Of a stretch of 11,636 bases of DNA, positions 1 to 8,029 are shown piece after piece (position 1 is the first letter of the stretch; every line of letters starts with the position of its first letter). The stretch is from Echinostoma caproni (Eukaryota; Platyhelminthes; Trematoda; Plagiorchiida; Echinostomatidae). The stretch lies in assembly GCA_900618425.1 (NCBI GenBank), contig UZAN01044259.1:21096-32731 (forward strand), in the 5' to 3' direction. A program made the position numbers and the translations under genes. A model generated the notes under the pieces. It was given only the letters and a program-made list of their open reading frames with translations. It was not told the origin of the DNA and ran no database searches.

Positions 1-90
1 TATTATTTTTTTCATGACAACAATTGGTTATCTGTGTACCACTGATTGATAAGAAAATAAATATCAATCGTAGAAAATACAAACACTCAC

Positions 91-228
91 TTTTAACTGA
101 GCCCTAAGTTCCCTATACAATCTTTCCAGTTTCATATGCAACGTTGTACTGCAACTTATTCCCGTCGCTACTTTTTGTATGGTTACCTTTTGTACGCCTG
201 TATCGCCTGATATATTGGACGCATTCAT
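91..228 (-). CDS. possible small coding exon, function unknown
   Basis: On the minus strand an ATG at 226-228 opens a 46-codon frame that reaches a strong splice donor (AAA|GTGAGT, donor at 90-85) exactly on a codon boundary. A stop codon lies in frame just upstream of the ATG, so the ATG would be the start. The predicted peptide is polar. It begins MNASNISGDT and ends with a charged, helix-prone segment, ERLYRELRAQLK, that could begin a coiled coil. I do not recognise a family. If the donor is ignored, the frame runs nine more codons to a stop, so the ORF is short and could be chance. Any following exon would lie left of the window. Nothing else in the first 400 bases supports a gene. Confidence 0.22.
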
Positions 229-410
229 GGTCTGTTCCTAGCGGTATCTGACAGCACTTCGAAAAGGAACAGTGTAACTTGAATAAATAAATCATTCCAC
301 ACCAGGTTATCCCCTGAGATAGCATCAGCAGGTTTCATCGTAGCACCTCAGAACCATTCAAGAGCATCACGTAATATAACACTCACAACTGCGGGATCCA
401 AAGGAAACGG

Positions 411-773
411 TTGTACAACCAACGTAAGATGGTTGAACCGCTTTCTTTAACACAACCAAAAAGTGATTGTACCATATTTTTCTTAAATGACTTCTATGAT
501 TCTCGACCAGCATTTTTACTGACTCTTCACTTTTTCACATGTATTTTAATCATTGTCGATCAACAACTTCCAAATGCGTTTTGGGCATTTTCTACCGTAC
601 TCTTGCCTCTATTGCTCATTTTCTTACGGCTTGTTAATAAAGAAATATTTTATGCACACACCTACAACCAAGGTCATCTTTGGACATTTGACGAATTTTG
701 TATCTTACACCTCCATATACGTTATTTCTACAGACCTTTTATGAAGAAACCATTCGCGTTTCCACTTCGTTAA
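411..773 (+). CDS. unassigned hydrophobic ORF, 120 codons
   Basis: An open frame of 120 codons starts with an ATG at 411; a second ATG lies six codons on. The product would have two hydrophobic stretches, roughly residues 33-51 (PAFLLTLHFFTCILIIV) and 57-75 (FWAFSTVLLPLLLIFLRLV), followed by an aromatic and basic tail. I recognise no family. Long hydrophobic frames arise easily in T-rich DNA, and no splice sites, promoter or poly(A) signal clearly frame it. It lies upstream of the Ty3/gypsy remnant but shows no reverse-transcriptase motif. It may be a non-coding ORF; it is listed because its length is notable for AT-rich sequence. Confidence 0.15.
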   Translation: MYNQRKMVEPLSLTQPKSDCTIFFLNDFYDSRPAFLLTLHFFTCILIIVDQQLPNAFWAFSTVLLPLLLIFLRLVNKEIFYAHTYNQGHLWTFDEFCILHLHIRYFYRPFMKKPFAFPLR

Positions 774-1222
774 GTGTTACCGAAGAAACGTGTGACTGGT
801 AGTTAAGTGGGATACGCATTTGATTATTGGATAACTTGTTAACGCCACATTTTCGAAAAATTTTGATTTACCTTGTTTTACACTGAACTTCATTCCAAAA
901 AGAGATAAATGTTTATTACATTATAAGTGTGCCGCCTCGCACTTTGTAGAAATTCCAAAGCTTTCGTGTCCCCTAAAAGTTAGCATCATATCTGGTCAGG
1001 TCGACAATGCTTTTAATACTACCCATGATTAATTATCAATTTATCAACCAGACTTAGGCCCTAGTTTCATGTGCACTTCTCTGCGGAACAGAAATGCGCC
1101 ATAGACCTTCAAGTATTCCTTACCGGTTTCATACCGAACACTACTGAAAATCCCCGTCTAGCATCGTTCCCCCATTGAAACCTATTGCACTATTTACATT
1201 TGCGTTCGAGTGTTTCTGCTAC
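774..1222. other. no supported gene
   Basis: This AT-rich stretch has no coding frame I can support. It lies directly upstream of the RNase H remnant, where the reverse transcriptase of an intact Ty3/gypsy element would be. I could not find RT motifs such as YxDD here, so the RT has been deleted or is beyond recognition. Confidence 0.4.
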
Positions 1223-1560
1223 ATGAAGGAATTCCTGTTTTTTTATATCTCCAGATCGTTCAACTCCGCGAACCAAGTTTATTCACAGGCACAGAAAGAA
1301 GACTTAGCAACACTTTGGGCTGTTCTGAGACCACAAGTGTATTTGATTCGACTGCATTTCATGATTTTGACAGTTTATCAAGCTCTTCAACACTTGTTCA
1401 ATCCCAATAAGTCTATGACTAAGGCACGGACCGCNGGATTCCAGGATGGAGTATTGCAAGGTCGAATTTGATATTATTCATCGCCCGAGCAAGACAATAC
1501 TGCAGGCAAATATCGTGTTGCCGCCGGAGAGGGACGTTTTTTATCGTCTCATCAGTACCG
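1223..1560 (+). pseudogene. Ty3/gypsy Pol RNase H domain remnant
   Basis: In an intact element this domain removes the RNA strand during reverse transcription. The frame shows the RNase H block common to Ty3/gypsy Pol: YISRSFNSANQVYSQAQKED, then LATLWAV, a YL...HF motif, QALQHLFNPNKS, and an alanine-rich turn before the N at 1435. The frame then shifts. The usual closing motif continues as KVEFDIIHRPSK from 1458, equivalent to the Y-x-I-x-Y/H-R-P block that precedes the RNase H/integrase junction. The first catalytic Asp region, normally upstream of 'ISRS', is not recognisable. The domain is broken by at least one frameshift and is non-functional. Confidence 0.85.
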
Positions 1561-1691
1561 GTCTCGAGGGAAGCATTGGGAAGGTAAGAAGACACCACTA
1601 ATTCGTGACTATTACGGCCTTTTCGAAGGGATGATCACCGAATCTGGAGAGAAGAAAGTGGATGTATTTGGCTGTGCAACCGGCCGGCGTT

Positions 1692-2030
1692 CTTTGTCGT
1701 GATGATTTATTGGTCATACCCCCAGCACTCCGCAAAGCAATCGCAAAGGAGCCCCGCAAGGTCCGTTGAGTGGTTGAGTAGATGAAATCTTTAGACAGCA
1801 AATATTTTGATGGCCTGATGTGGATGCAAGCACTGCGTAACAGCGAAGAATTGCAAGAGATGCCAGTCCAAAGTAAAGTCGAGACAGAAAACTGGACTAC
1901 ATGGCTTGAAAGTTATACACTGTCAACGGGTACATGCGAACTTCTTCCTCAACCTGGAAGGGGCTCCATAGTTGCTTGTCATATACAATGTTTCTCTATT
2001 CAGTGCCATGGAGATGAAAGCCTGGCTTGA
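1692..2030 (+). pseudogene. Ty3/gypsy Pol integrase remnant
   Basis: The integrase would insert the element's cDNA into the chromosome. The frame at 1692 gives CRDDLLVIPPALRKAIAKE, typical of the linker before the zinc-binding domain, followed by MKSLDSKYF (family form RMKSLARSY) at 1782. After a frame change, the CxxCQ half of the zinc finger appears as CKRCQSKVKS (about 1852). Next comes RVHANF, equivalent to the VHxDF block with the first catalytic Asp changed to Asn, and then LLVIYNVS, equivalent to LVVVDxFSK with the second Asp also lost. The zinc-finger histidines are not visible. With two catalytic acids missing, frameshifts and internal stops, this copy cannot be active. Confidence 0.8.
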
Positions 2031-2188
2031 TAGGATAGTATATCGACAACTATGGACGGCACCAAGCTACCTCGTTCCNAGGGGGGGGGGGGCTTGGAGG
2101 CGCTTCTGGGTAACTTACTACTGCAATGCGAAATGCGGCACATGAAACTATTAAGAAAAGCCAGACAAAGGTGTTCAAGTGACGTTGT

Positions 2189-2561
2189 TTGAGGTCTTCC
2201 CTGAGATGTATGGATTCTACGTGCAACACTTCACGGGCCACAATCTATGCCCGTGGGTGGCATAAACACCGGAAAATAGGATCAATTAATGGTCCAGGTA
2301 ACTGTTTTAACAGATGCATCTATATATCAGGGTCCCGTAGATCAGAGTTTTGTCAAAGACGAACGAAATACAGGTGTATCCCAACCCCATGACGAAGTGG
2401 ACAACCCTTGTAATTCCGAATCCTCTGAATCTGACGCAACAGTTACTCAGTGTCACGATGTTGTGCAACCTGAACAGAAAGGGAGTGAACAACCGGTGGA
2501 ATCGGAAGCTTCAAACAGTTCGTTGCTGAGGAGATCACGGCACAAAAACAAGTCAAATTGA
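2189..2561 (+). pseudogene. Ty3/gypsy Pol C-terminal region remnant
   Basis: The end of Ty3/gypsy Pol carries a GPY/F-like DNA-binding module followed by a low-complexity tail. Here the frame at 2189 contains ATIYARGWHKHRK...GSINGPG, matching the usual 'VYAR.W...KW..G.I' block. A shift to the frame at 2289 then gives VDQSFVKDERNTG, equivalent to the 'RHxDQLR' block. An acidic, serine-rich stretch follows, and the frame ends with SLLRRSRHKNKSN, typical of the basic 'LRRSxRxRRPP' end. The frame stops at 2561, just before the polypurine tract, as expected for the Pol end in this family. The frameshift near 2290-2330 inactivates it. Confidence 0.7.
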
Positions 2562-2574
2562 AGAGGTACTCTTG

Positions 2575-2585
2575 ATGGAGGAAAG
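2575..2585 (+). promoter_or_regulatory. putative polypurine tract of the Ty3/gypsy copy
   Basis: ATGGAGGAAAG lies 14 nt after the Pol stop and directly before the LTR-like repeat. Such a purine tract primes plus-strand DNA synthesis in LTR elements. The placement is right; the tract is short and interrupted by one T. Confidence 0.55.
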
Positions 2586-2788
2586 TTCTGATGATACTGC
2601 AACGAGTATGTTCGCACCACGATACACCTTCTAGGCACCGAATCAGAAGACGAAATTCCCGACCAATCTTGTGATCTCTAGCAAAAGTATTCGGATTGGC
2701 TGGGTGCAGGAAAGCAAACAAACGGACCCCAGCGTGTTTTGGTTGTACCTGACTTTGTGCTATTTAGTGGGTTTCAGCTCGAATCCAA
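2586..2788 (+). repeat. partial LTR copy A
   Basis: It follows the polypurine tract and matches copy B at 3317-3598 in two blocks: 2613-2650 with 3343-3380 (shared CGCACCACGATACA core) and 2749-2785 with 3560-3597 (shared TGACTTTG...GTGGGTTTC). The gap between the blocks is about 80 nt shorter than in copy B, so copy A has an internal deletion or copy B an insertion. I interpret it as the 3' LTR of the Ty3/gypsy remnant. Confidence 0.6.
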
Positions 2789-3051
2789 CTGCATAAAGCT
2801 TGATGGAAAAAGGTGATGTCATACATTGTAGAGTTAAATGTGAATCACCAGTCGAGCCTGGTAGGTTTGTGGCAAGTCAGCCTGTAACCTGCGTGGAAGT
2901 CCTGAATTGGTGGGAGGCATTCGATTGAAGTTAACAGATTGTCATCTGCGTCCCTCTTCTTTGTTATCAGGCCAAATTGAACTGACTGACTATCACTGAA
3001 GACGATACCTGAACAAACATGAATTGACCATTTTGGTTCAGCCATAATATG
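2789..3051. other. no supported gene
   Basis: Between LTR copy A and the SINE head there is unassigned sequence. A minus-strand frame of 80 codons overlaps it (2845-3087) but runs into the SINE and shows no motif, so I do not call it. Confidence 0.4.
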
Positions 3052-3122
3052 AGCTAGTTGGCACAGTGGTAAGGCACATGCCTTCAATGCAATGGGTCCG
3101 GAGTTTAAATTCCGGACGGGAC
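3052..3122 (+). repeat. tRNA-derived SINE head, decayed
   Basis: A perfect pol III A box, TGGCACAGTGG, lies at 3059-3069. A B-box-like GTTTAAATTCC at 3103-3113 is 44 nt downstream, the tRNA-like spacing also seen in the SINE at 10425-10478. The B box differs from the expected GTTCGAATTCC exactly at its CpG (CG to TA), as expected from decay of an old copy. The segment does not form a convincing functional tRNA. Where the SINE body ends is unclear; it may run into 3123-3220. No poly(A) tail or target duplication was found. Confidence 0.6.
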
Positions 3123-3316
3123 GATAGACCTTTACTACTGATAAGAGCGGAACTCGAATCTAGTGCTTCCGGGTGTATGGTTGAATCGATGAGCTGAGGA
3201 TTTTGTGTGAAGGTAAATTCCGGAGGAGAGTCAGTTCAAATCGTTCAAAAATATATTTCGTAGGAACGCCTTTTACTTACTCTGGCTTTTCTTCAAACAA
3301 TTCTCTAGAACACAGC

Positions 3317-3598
3317 TGTGGTGATCGGACAGCGTGTGTGCACGCACCACGATACAGCTTCCAGGTAACCAATCAGGAAGTTACCCGTCATTTCTGTGGC
3401 CTCCAGTGGCTGCAACCGGAATGGTTGAGTATAAGAAACCAACCAAATGAACCATATCGTTATCGATTGGACATTTAAGAATCGAACAATGATTGTGATA
3501 TTTATTTACATGATTTTCCGACTAGAAATGACTGTATTCACAACTCGTCTTGATTCTATCTGACTTTGCGCTATTCGGTGGGTTTCCAGTCCGAATCC
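3317..3598 (+). repeat. LTR copy B (solo or truncated LTR)
   Basis: This longer relative of copy A begins TGTGGTGATC and shares both of its conserved blocks (3343-3380 and 3560-3597). Between them lies a TATA-like TATAAGAA at 3430-3437, a plausible LTR promoter. A 91-codon frame (3203-3478) crosses its left edge, but it is explained by repeat sequence and has no protein motif. No internal element sequence flanks it, so it is either a solo LTR or the remnant of a second copy. Confidence 0.55.
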
Positions 3599-4368
3599 GT
3601 GTTCGCAATATTCGATTCCGGTTCCTTTTTGGAATATTACGATAGATTGCTATATTCAGTGGCTAGGTAAGAAAAGTGATTTTTTTGCGACTAACAAAAC
3701 CTAACTTTTAGCTATGTCCTAGGTCCCTTTTGTTGAATGGCTAGGCGACTTCAGCTATGCGGGCGCCGTTTCATGAACAAAAGTTTTCCTTTTCATTTCA
3801 ATTTTTGGTTCATCAAGTTTTATGCAAAGAATTGGCCCCCTTCCCATCATGATATACACGTATTATGCAGGATCAGTAGCCGTTGTACAAGACGGATTTA
3901 ATTATTCATTTCGAATGAGTAACATTATTTGCTTCAGGCAAAAAATCTGCCAACAATGTATCCAATGGCAAATCCATCGGTATCCCATACACTTGATTGG
4001 TTGATGTTCGTTTATTTACACACATATACAGGTCTAATAGAAACTGAAGCAACAGTTGACGGTGAAACACTTGAGGGTTCGTACATACAATAACATTTAT
4101 ACTGAAGTAACTATTTTATCCAAATAATAATAAACATGCCTTGGTGAGTTTTTAGAACAGTGATCTTGGTGATCAGTTTATACTCCGTAGATGGACTGGT
4201 TCAGAATGTAGGGAATACTTTCATTTCATCAGTAGTTGTTGACCTAGGCCGTGATGAGTCAGGAGCCAACTAAAGAGATTAAAACTATTTTTATTTAAAT
4301 TAACAGTGATAATAATTAAGATGTAAAGTTTGTGTACACTAATAGTCGATTAGCCTGCATTTATTCTT
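3599..4368. other. mostly unassigned; two weak exon candidates
   Basis: There is no gene I can support. Two short segments on the plus strand, 3938-3979 (42 nt) and 4032-4076 (45 nt), are each preceded by a CAG acceptor and followed by GT. They join in frame across a 52-nt gap, reading KKSANNVSNGKSI then GLIETEATVDGETLE. Both are multiples of three in length. This is suggestive at best, because acceptor and donor dinucleotides are common. Confidence 0.15.
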
Positions 4369-5098
4369 TCAGACTCTTTCGAGTCTCTTCGGCATGGAAT
4401 CCACCAAATTTGTTATGAAGTCATTTTCTGTTTTGTGCTCCATTATGTAGCGCAATTTTGTCTCCAGTGTCCAATGTACAAGTAGCACAATGACCTCTCA
4501 TTCTGAAACATAAAACAGATTTTCAATCACATTGAGATCCGGACTATTAGGAGGAAGTTGCATGAACTGGACCTTAGAGTCACGCACCTTTTCAGAAGTC
4601 TAAAAGCAAATAATAAGTGAACCAGACTCCTTAACTAAATAAATTTATCAACCTCCCGCGGAACATGACACGGAGCGTTATCCTGAAAAGCGACGATTTA
4701 GTCAGAAAGAAAATATTTTCGTGCATCACAATCGACCACTACTTCATGTTATATATTTCGCCATGAAAAATGGCCCCTTGAGTTTGTTTATGGGTAGGTC
4801 AGCAGTTGTGTGTGTTCTATATATAGTTCCGAAATAATTGGATGGTCTCTCTGAGCGAAATAATGAGAAACAGTAACAATTAGAATATCGTTTTGTGTAT
4901 CATATTGGTGAAAGATATTTGATTCAATGATATAGTACGTACTTAGCAATAGTCTTTCTGAAGTAGAATTCGTGCGTGTGTCAACCCGCTTACATGATTA
5001 TTTCTTGACATCATTGTCTTGAGATGCCAACGAGTACGGACTATTTCCGGGTTGGTGTTGTCATAAGCAAAAACAAATTACTGACGGCTCTTGGACAT
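4369..5098 (-). pseudogene. Tc1/mariner-type DD34E transposase, intron-containing remnant
   Basis: Tc1-like transposases cut and paste their own element. The likely start is the ATG at 5098, giving MSKSRQ and then a helix-turn-helix-like segment (NPEIVRTRWHLKTMMSRNNH). The DDE core is seen as FQDNAPCHVPRE (second Asp), then LPPNSPDLNVIENL (the Glu), and a C-terminal NLVDSMPKRLERV ending at the stop at 4369. The two core motifs are in different frames. A GT...AG segment at 4600-4652 (53 nt) separates them, and removing it leaves exactly 34 residues between D and E, the DD34E spacing. The first catalytic Asp block is not found. At about 730 nt against a usual 1.0 kb the gene is internally deleted, and a TGA interrupts it just after the ENL motif. 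No terminal inverted repeats were recognised. Confidence 0.8.
4600..4652 (-). other. 53-nt intron within the transposase remnant
   Basis: On the minus strand the exon ends CGG GAG and the intron begins GTTGAT. It ends with TTATTTGCTTTTAG, a good polypyrimidine acceptor, and the next exon begins ACT TCT GAA (phase 0). The donor is weak (GTTGAT). The intron call rests on the acceptor, the change of frame across it and the exact 34-residue D-to-E spacing after removal. Confidence 0.65.
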
Positions 5099-5211
5099 CT
5101 TTGCGGTGAGGTCAAGTCATTCCAATGATGCTGGTGACACATCAACGTAATATTATGTACCAGTTCCTTAGTTAGGCTGCATCAAGTTTTTCTAGATTTT
5201 ATGCATCCATG

Positions 5212-5230
5212 AACGATTAAAATAATCGTT
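5212..5230. repeat. perfect 8-bp inverted repeat
   Basis: AACGATTA, a 3-nt AAA spacer, then TAATCGTT form a perfect hairpin-capable palindrome. It could be part of a transposon end or chance in AT-rich DNA. Confidence 0.6.
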
Positions 5231-5416
5231 GATTGGAAGCAATGCTCATCATATTATTAGTAGATTATTAGTATCAATAATGATAGCACAAACGTCCTCA
5301 TCTAGTGGTATAACTACCTGCGCGCGTTTTACTAAGGCAAATAATGAGCGCTAATACTTTTCTATGCAATACTTTCCTTCCCCACTTGACTGAACATTTG
5401 TTTCCATCGACACGTG

Positions 5417-5444
5417 ATATATATATATATATATGTATATATAT
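5417..5444. repeat. AT dinucleotide microsatellite
   Basis: About fourteen AT units, interrupted once by a G at 5435. Confidence 0.9.
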
Positions 5445-5729
5445 GGTATTGCAATCTAATTACCATGCTCGTCAAACGTCAATACAGTAAGTAGGTTTTC
5501 ACATACATACATTTCACTTTCGAAGTTTGATACCGGAATACAATGACAAAAGTTAATGACAATAGACTTAAGCGTGAAGTCATTTCGAATGATCAAACAT
5601 TGCACNTCAATATTCGATGAGATAAGAACGAGACATCTAGCACGATAACAGCAGAGTACGGCCGAGAATGTGACAACCAATCGCTAAAATGAAACTGTTC
5701 AAAAATGATAAAGTAACCATTCAGTATCT

Positions 5730-6004
5730 TCAAGAACAATTCTGCCTAAGCCTAGTTCCCGGCAGTTTGATGGTCCTCAATTGTTTCAATCGGGAACCGA
5801 ATCGATGCCAAACAAATTCCAAAGCCAGTGCAATAAATGTGAATACAATACANNATACAGCATAACAACGGCATGAATCCACCGCAGGTAATGTCCACAC
5901 CGAGTGGATCATAATTCGGTCGTACCAGATTGCAGTAAACTGGATCAGCCAACCATTTGTTCAGTAGCTGGGCCATTACTCCCGATTCGCTTAAGGTTGT
6001 TAAA
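5730..6004 (-). CDS. ionotropic glutamate receptor-like gene, terminal exon
   Basis: Ionotropic glutamate receptors are ligand-gated cation channels of the plasma membrane. This exon follows a strong acceptor (CCCTCTGCTTCTCCATAG). Its first base completes the split Tyr codon left by the exon at 8030-8289. It reads LTTLSESGVMAQLLNKW, the helix ending the S2 half of the ligand-binding domain, then VYCN, whose Cys is placed to pair with the Cys of the previous exon. PLGVDITCGGF leads into the last membrane helix, CIVFTFIALALEFVWHRFGS. A short basic tail ends at the TGA (5730). The helix is in a different frame from the preceding part, and the break coincides with the nn at 5853-5854, so it is probably an assembly gap of wrong length. 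The intracellular tail is short. Confidence 0.8.
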
Positions 6005-8029
6005 CTATGGAGAAGCAGAGGGAAGAATGTGAACTGCGTAATGAAGAAACGAAAATAAATTTCTACTAATCATTTGAACATGTGGAAATGAAAACGATTG
6101 TAAAAAACTTCTACTCCTCTATAAACATCAAAATTTTGATGTGTCAGCTTGTTTACACTAGTGACTGAGAAGGTTTAAGGAAATGGTACCGACAGGCAAT
6201 TGGATACTGAGAAACTGTTTTTCTACTTAAGCACACCCAACCTCGTTCATTTTTGTAAAAAAGAAACTATGGAAGTTAGTGTATTGATTATTCCGTGTTT
6301 TATTTCTGTGGATCCGTCTTTTTAATGATCCATCTTCTCTTCTGACCACGGCTACATCCAGAAAAGGCAATATGTTGTTCTTTTACGCCTCCATAGTGAA
6401 GTTCAGTGATTAGTGAGCTCCGTTAAACAATTCCAATATCTGTGGGGTGTCATTTTCTTGATCGGTTACACAGAAGATATCATCTATATACCTAATGTAG
6501 TGTATTGATTCCGCATTAGTTGAGCTCAGTGTGTTGCTTCCTAGTTTAGTTTTAGAAATGTCAGCTACCAACGGACGGAGTGGGGATCCCATAGCAACGC
6601 CATCCACCTGACGATAATAGTTAGTACCATTAATTAGAAACCTTTTATATCAATGTAACTGTTGTAACCAACCAGGATTTATGTCGGCACTGGATTCCCA
6701 AAAGATCGTCTTCCGGTAACGTTTCTCGTCCATATAGGAAATTCACAAGTAGTGAAATAGAACACAGCTGCAAGCATGTAGGAATCAGGTTATAGTGCAA
6801 AAATCATAGTTATTATTAGAGAAGAAAGACAACTGAACGTACATGTATCCAACCAATGGTTCACAGAATTGTTGACAAACGTCTTGAGTAGTCAGCGGTT
6901 ATGTGGTAATGGAATTAGTATTGAATATAGGAATACGAGAACCAATGCTGTAAGACTTATAACTGCATTGACTCCAACCCTAAGAGCGGACACCAATGAA
7001 ATACACGGAAAATCGGTACCAGCAAGTGCCAATGTCTATTCATAGAAACAGAGCACGTTTTATTGAAAGCAAGAACCCATATCATTGGTTGAAGGACCAT
7101 CGTCTAATCACATAGCCGTTTGCACAGACACATCGCATGTACTAACTCTGATGTAATGTTCGTCCGATGTACCATAGGTCCAGTTTTCTGAACTTTGATT
7201 GGATGAGATGAAGCTGTACCTGGTCGTACTTGGAATGCAGTCACGTATGTCTGGATCACCACAGTTTTCGATCAATCATCTGAGTTTTCCTATCTTTGTT
7301 CTGATTGGTTTTCTCATAGCAAAGCAGTTTTCAGGGAGTGTACTGTCTCCCTGACAGCCTTTTTGGTGCGGGGCTATTTGTTATGTGTTCGAAGTTTGGT
7401 ATCTATCTGAAGTCGCTCTGGAGTCATGTTTTTCTCAACAAAGGTCTGTGATGCTGAGAGGACCCTTCGGACATCCTCGGTGAGGTTGGTACTCGACGTT
7501 TTTCTCTAGGTAGATTGAAATTGTCCATAAGCAGATCCAGTAACAATGGATGACCTGTTGTGGTAGTAATGGTAATCCATAATCCCCACCTATTTCGAAT
7601 ACTACAATTTGACGTCACGAAATCGAGCTAACAGATATCGAACAATTGAACCTGTATGCTAGTCCGGCCCGAGGTCGAGGAATGTGTGAATTAGTTCAAA
7701 CTGTGATGCAGCATTCGCAGAATTAATCTGCACTATTTCTCAGTTTGCGCGACCATGATCTGTATTCTGTGGTGTTTCGTGATTTGTAATCCACACCTAC
7801 TCCGACTATTATAGAATATCAACTTATGTTTATCCATCTGGACTGCTTTTTCATGTATGTTCTGTAAGAATATGAGAATTCGTTAAAAACAAGTCCCTCT
7901 CTACTGTTTGATATCACAATGAAAATGAGAACACTGTAACCTCCCACAAAAATATTTGTTAAACAGTGTTACAGATGTACTTGAGAATTCAAGAGGTAAT
8001 TTGTTCAAACACAATACATCATGACTTAC
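6005..8029 (-). other. intron of the glutamate receptor-like gene
   Basis: The intron runs from GTAAGT (8029-8024) to TTCTCCATAG (ending at 6005) and is 2,025 nt long. It holds a Penelope-like RT remnant at about 6175-6770. The rest (6771-8029) has no supported gene. A 64-codon minus frame at 7424-7618 overlaps one of two similar segments (7571-7613 and 7784-7823). Confidence 0.75.
6175..6770 (-). pseudogene. Penelope-like element reverse transcriptase remnant
   Basis: Penelope-like elements encode a reverse transcriptase related to telomerase, usually with a GIY-YIG nuclease. On the minus strand, NPGWLQQLH and RFLINGTNYYRQVDGVAMGS lead into PLRPLVADI, the signature block before the active site. 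YIRYIDDIFCV follows, carrying the catalytic YxDD. After ILELFNGAH come LNFTMEA, LPFLDVAVVRREDGSLKRRI, and QYTNFHS, the usual RT-thumb blocks. Stops interrupt the frame (for example before YKRFLING and after FNGAH), so it is dead. No GIY-YIG domain was seen downstream; the element runs out about 170 nt before the receptor exon. It sits in the receptor intron in the same orientation. Ends and target duplications were not found. Confidence 0.88.

Larger units (their letters stand above)
1223..2788 (+). mobile_element. degenerate Ty3/gypsy LTR retrotransposon, 3' half
   Basis: The segment keeps the canonical order of the 3' half of a Ty3/gypsy element: RNase H (about 1223-1560), integrase (about 1692-2030), the Pol C-terminal region (about 2189-2561), a purine-rich tract (2575-2585, ATGGAGGAAAG) and then an LTR fragment (2586-2788). 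All parts read on the plus strand but in changing frames with several stops, so the copy is dead. Gag, protease and reverse transcriptase were not found upstream. The LTR fragment is matched by a second, longer copy at 3317-3598. A 12-G run and an N at 2079-2092 lie within it and may mark poor assembly. Confidence 0.85.
5099..5729. other. no supported gene; contains a hairpin and an AT microsatellite
   Basis: The segment lies between the transposase and the end of the receptor gene, so its right part may be the receptor's 3' UTR. A 74-codon minus frame (5456-5680) shows no motif. I saw no clear AATAAA on the minus strand downstream of the receptor stop. Confidence 0.4.

Noticed and set aside
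3180..3220. Hammerhead ribozyme, suggested by a GATGAG motif near a SINE
   Set aside because: The CTGATGA...GAAA core with the required flanking stems is not present.
7424..7618. 64-codon minus-strand frame as a gene
   Set aside because: Low-complexity threonine stretch, no domain, within the receptor intron and overlapping a local repeat.
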